Part shown: positions 63,274 to 64,000 of the stretch, piece by piece
How the letters are laid out: every line of letters begins with the position of its first letter
Position numbering within the stretch: position 1 is the stretch's first letter
NCBI GenBank assembly: GCA_016722285.1
Contig: JADKGI010000001.1
Span: forward strand, 186,001 to 250,000
Direction: 5' to 3'
Length of the DNA: 64,000 bases
Source: Saprospiraceae bacterium
GTDB taxonomy: Bacteria; Bacteroidota; Bacteroidia; Chitinophagales; Saprospiraceae
Notes under the pieces: generated by a model
Told to the model about the DNA's origin: nothing
Database searches by the model: none
Seen by the model: the letters and a program-made list of their open reading frames with translations, nothing else
Translations under genes and position numbers: made by a program

Positions 63274-64000
63274 ATGAGTCATAATACATATACTTCATTC
63301 ACTGATCTGAATACATTGGGAGAATTTGGACTGATAGAAGCCCTTACCAAAGACCATCCGGCACAACAGCCTACTTCGATAAAATCTGTAGGTGATGATG
63401 CGGCAGTCATCAAAAACATCAATGAAGTGACCGTTGTATCTACTGACATGCTGGTAGAAGGGATACACTTTGATCTGATGTACACTCCTTTGAAACATCT
63501 GGGTTATAAATCTGTGGTGATTAATCTTTCTGACATTTTTGCTATGAATGCTGAACCATCACAAATAACTGTCTCAGTAGCTATTTCGAGCAAATACAGC
63601 CTTGAAGCCATGAAAGAGCTGTACGAAGGCATATATACTGCCTGCAAAATGTACAAAGTGGATCTGGTAGGCGGTGACACGACTTCTTCTCCAAAAGGTA
63701 TGGTCATCTGCGTAACAGCCATAGGTCAAGCTTCAGAAGCTGATTTGGTTTACAGAAACGGTGCCAAAAAGGGTGATATCATTTGCGTGACCGGGGATTT
63801 GGGTGCTTCATATCTGGGATTACAAATCCTGGAACGAGAAAAACAGGTCTATCTGGCCCATCCCGGCGTACAGCCGGAACTGGAAAATAACCAATATCTG
63901 ATCGAAAGACAATTAAAACCCGAAGCCCAGGCAGGGGCTGTAGCTTATTTCAGAAAGAACAAAGTTAAACCAACCTCGATGATTGACATTTCTGACGGAT
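63274..64000 (+). CDS. thiL: Thiamine-monophosphate kinase (partial, runs past the window)
   Basis: The open frame from an ATG at 63274 reaches the window end, so 242 N-terminal codons are seen. ThiL phosphorylates thiamine phosphate to thiamine diphosphate. Visible family features are the N-terminal LGEFGLIEAL, the metal site SVGDDAAVIKN, STDMLVEGIHFDL, INLSDIFAMNAEPSQIT, the GGDTTSSPKG motif and the start of the ISDG motif at the window edge. It is preceded by a promoter of good spacing. The C-terminal third lies outside. Confidence 0.93.
   Translation, partial: MSHNTYTSFTDLNTLGEFGLIEALTKDHPAQQPTSIKSVGDDAAVIKNINEVTVVSTDMLVEGIHFDLMYTPLKHLGYKSVVINLSDIFAMNAEPSQITVSVAISSKYSLEAMKELYEGIYTACKMYKVDLVGGDTTSSPKGMVICVTAIGQASEADLVYRNGAKKGDIICVTGDLGASYLGLQILEREKQVYLAHPGVQPELENNQYLIERQLKPEAQAGAVAYFRKNKVKPTSMIDISDG

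Noticed and set aside
1..64000. CRISPR arrays, prophage and transposase genes
   Set aside because: No regularly spaced direct repeats, phage structural genes or transposase frames were seen; only the two MITE-like copies suggest mobility.

Overview
The window looks like a chromosomal segment of a Bacteroidota bacterium, most likely a Saprospiria-like or related lineage. The evidence is: gliding and type IX secretion genes (gldD, gldE, a PorE-like OmpA protein), the mutY-ssb-gldE-gldD order, promoters of the TTG-N18-22-TAnnTTTG type seen in this phylum, a mevalonate-pathway gene (mvaD), many PD40/OmpA and LVIVD surface proteins, and AT-rich DNA. The lineage call is inference from gene content. 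No phage, CRISPR array or resistance island was seen.

Layout. 1-3.7 kb: partial TPR protein, tRNA-Met(CAT) with terminator, a 153-bp palindromic MITE-like repeat, a PfkB kinase, a decayed antitoxin/Doc pair and a metallophosphoesterase. 3.8-9.4 kb: asnS, an amidohydrolase, a YhhN protein and pgi. 9.6-14.7 kb: gldD-gldE-ssb-mutY, then two tandem ECF sigma paralogues separated by the second MITE copy. 15-20.5 kb: an envelope redox and folding group (two FKBP lipoproteins, DsbD, a stand-alone DsbD-alpha-like protein, a membrane protein, a rhodanese). 20.9-25.6 kb: malQ, a YdeI-like protein, glutaminyl cyclotransferase. 26-32.5 kb: trkH-trkA and the fused acyl-CoA mutase icmF. 32.8-37.3 kb: an envelope operon ending in a PorE-like protein. 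37.9-46.3 kb: OmpA lipoprotein, porin, glycosyltransferase, TlpA-like protein, grpE-dnaJ, rlmD, pepD. 46.8-54.7 kb: LVIVD surface protein group, fdhD-mobA, a second PD40-OmpA protein, DUF4294 and mvaD. 54.9-59.9 kb: a compact NAD-coupled [NiFe]-hydrogenase operon hoxF-hoxUY-hoxH-hoxW in which HoxU and HoxY form one polypeptide. 60-64 kb: an ACAD10/11-like kinase and dehydrogenase pair, a DUF554 protein, and the start of thiL.

Data quality matters when reading this window. About thirteen genes, including housekeeping ones (pgi, mutY, malQ, dsbD), are split by one- or two-base indels, mostly in short homopolymers, and correcting them restores conserved full-length proteins. This is most simply residual long-read error, not gene decay. 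Each is given here as one entry across its fragments.

The most interesting items are the hydrogenase operon (HoxU-HoxY fusion, a His-to-Gln change in the HoxH metal-binding L2 motif, an altered HoxF flavin loop), a 37-nt element shared between the hox upstream region and the icmF upstream region with a CRP/FNR-like core, and the 153-bp palindromic repeat found twice, once between the two sigma factor paralogues.
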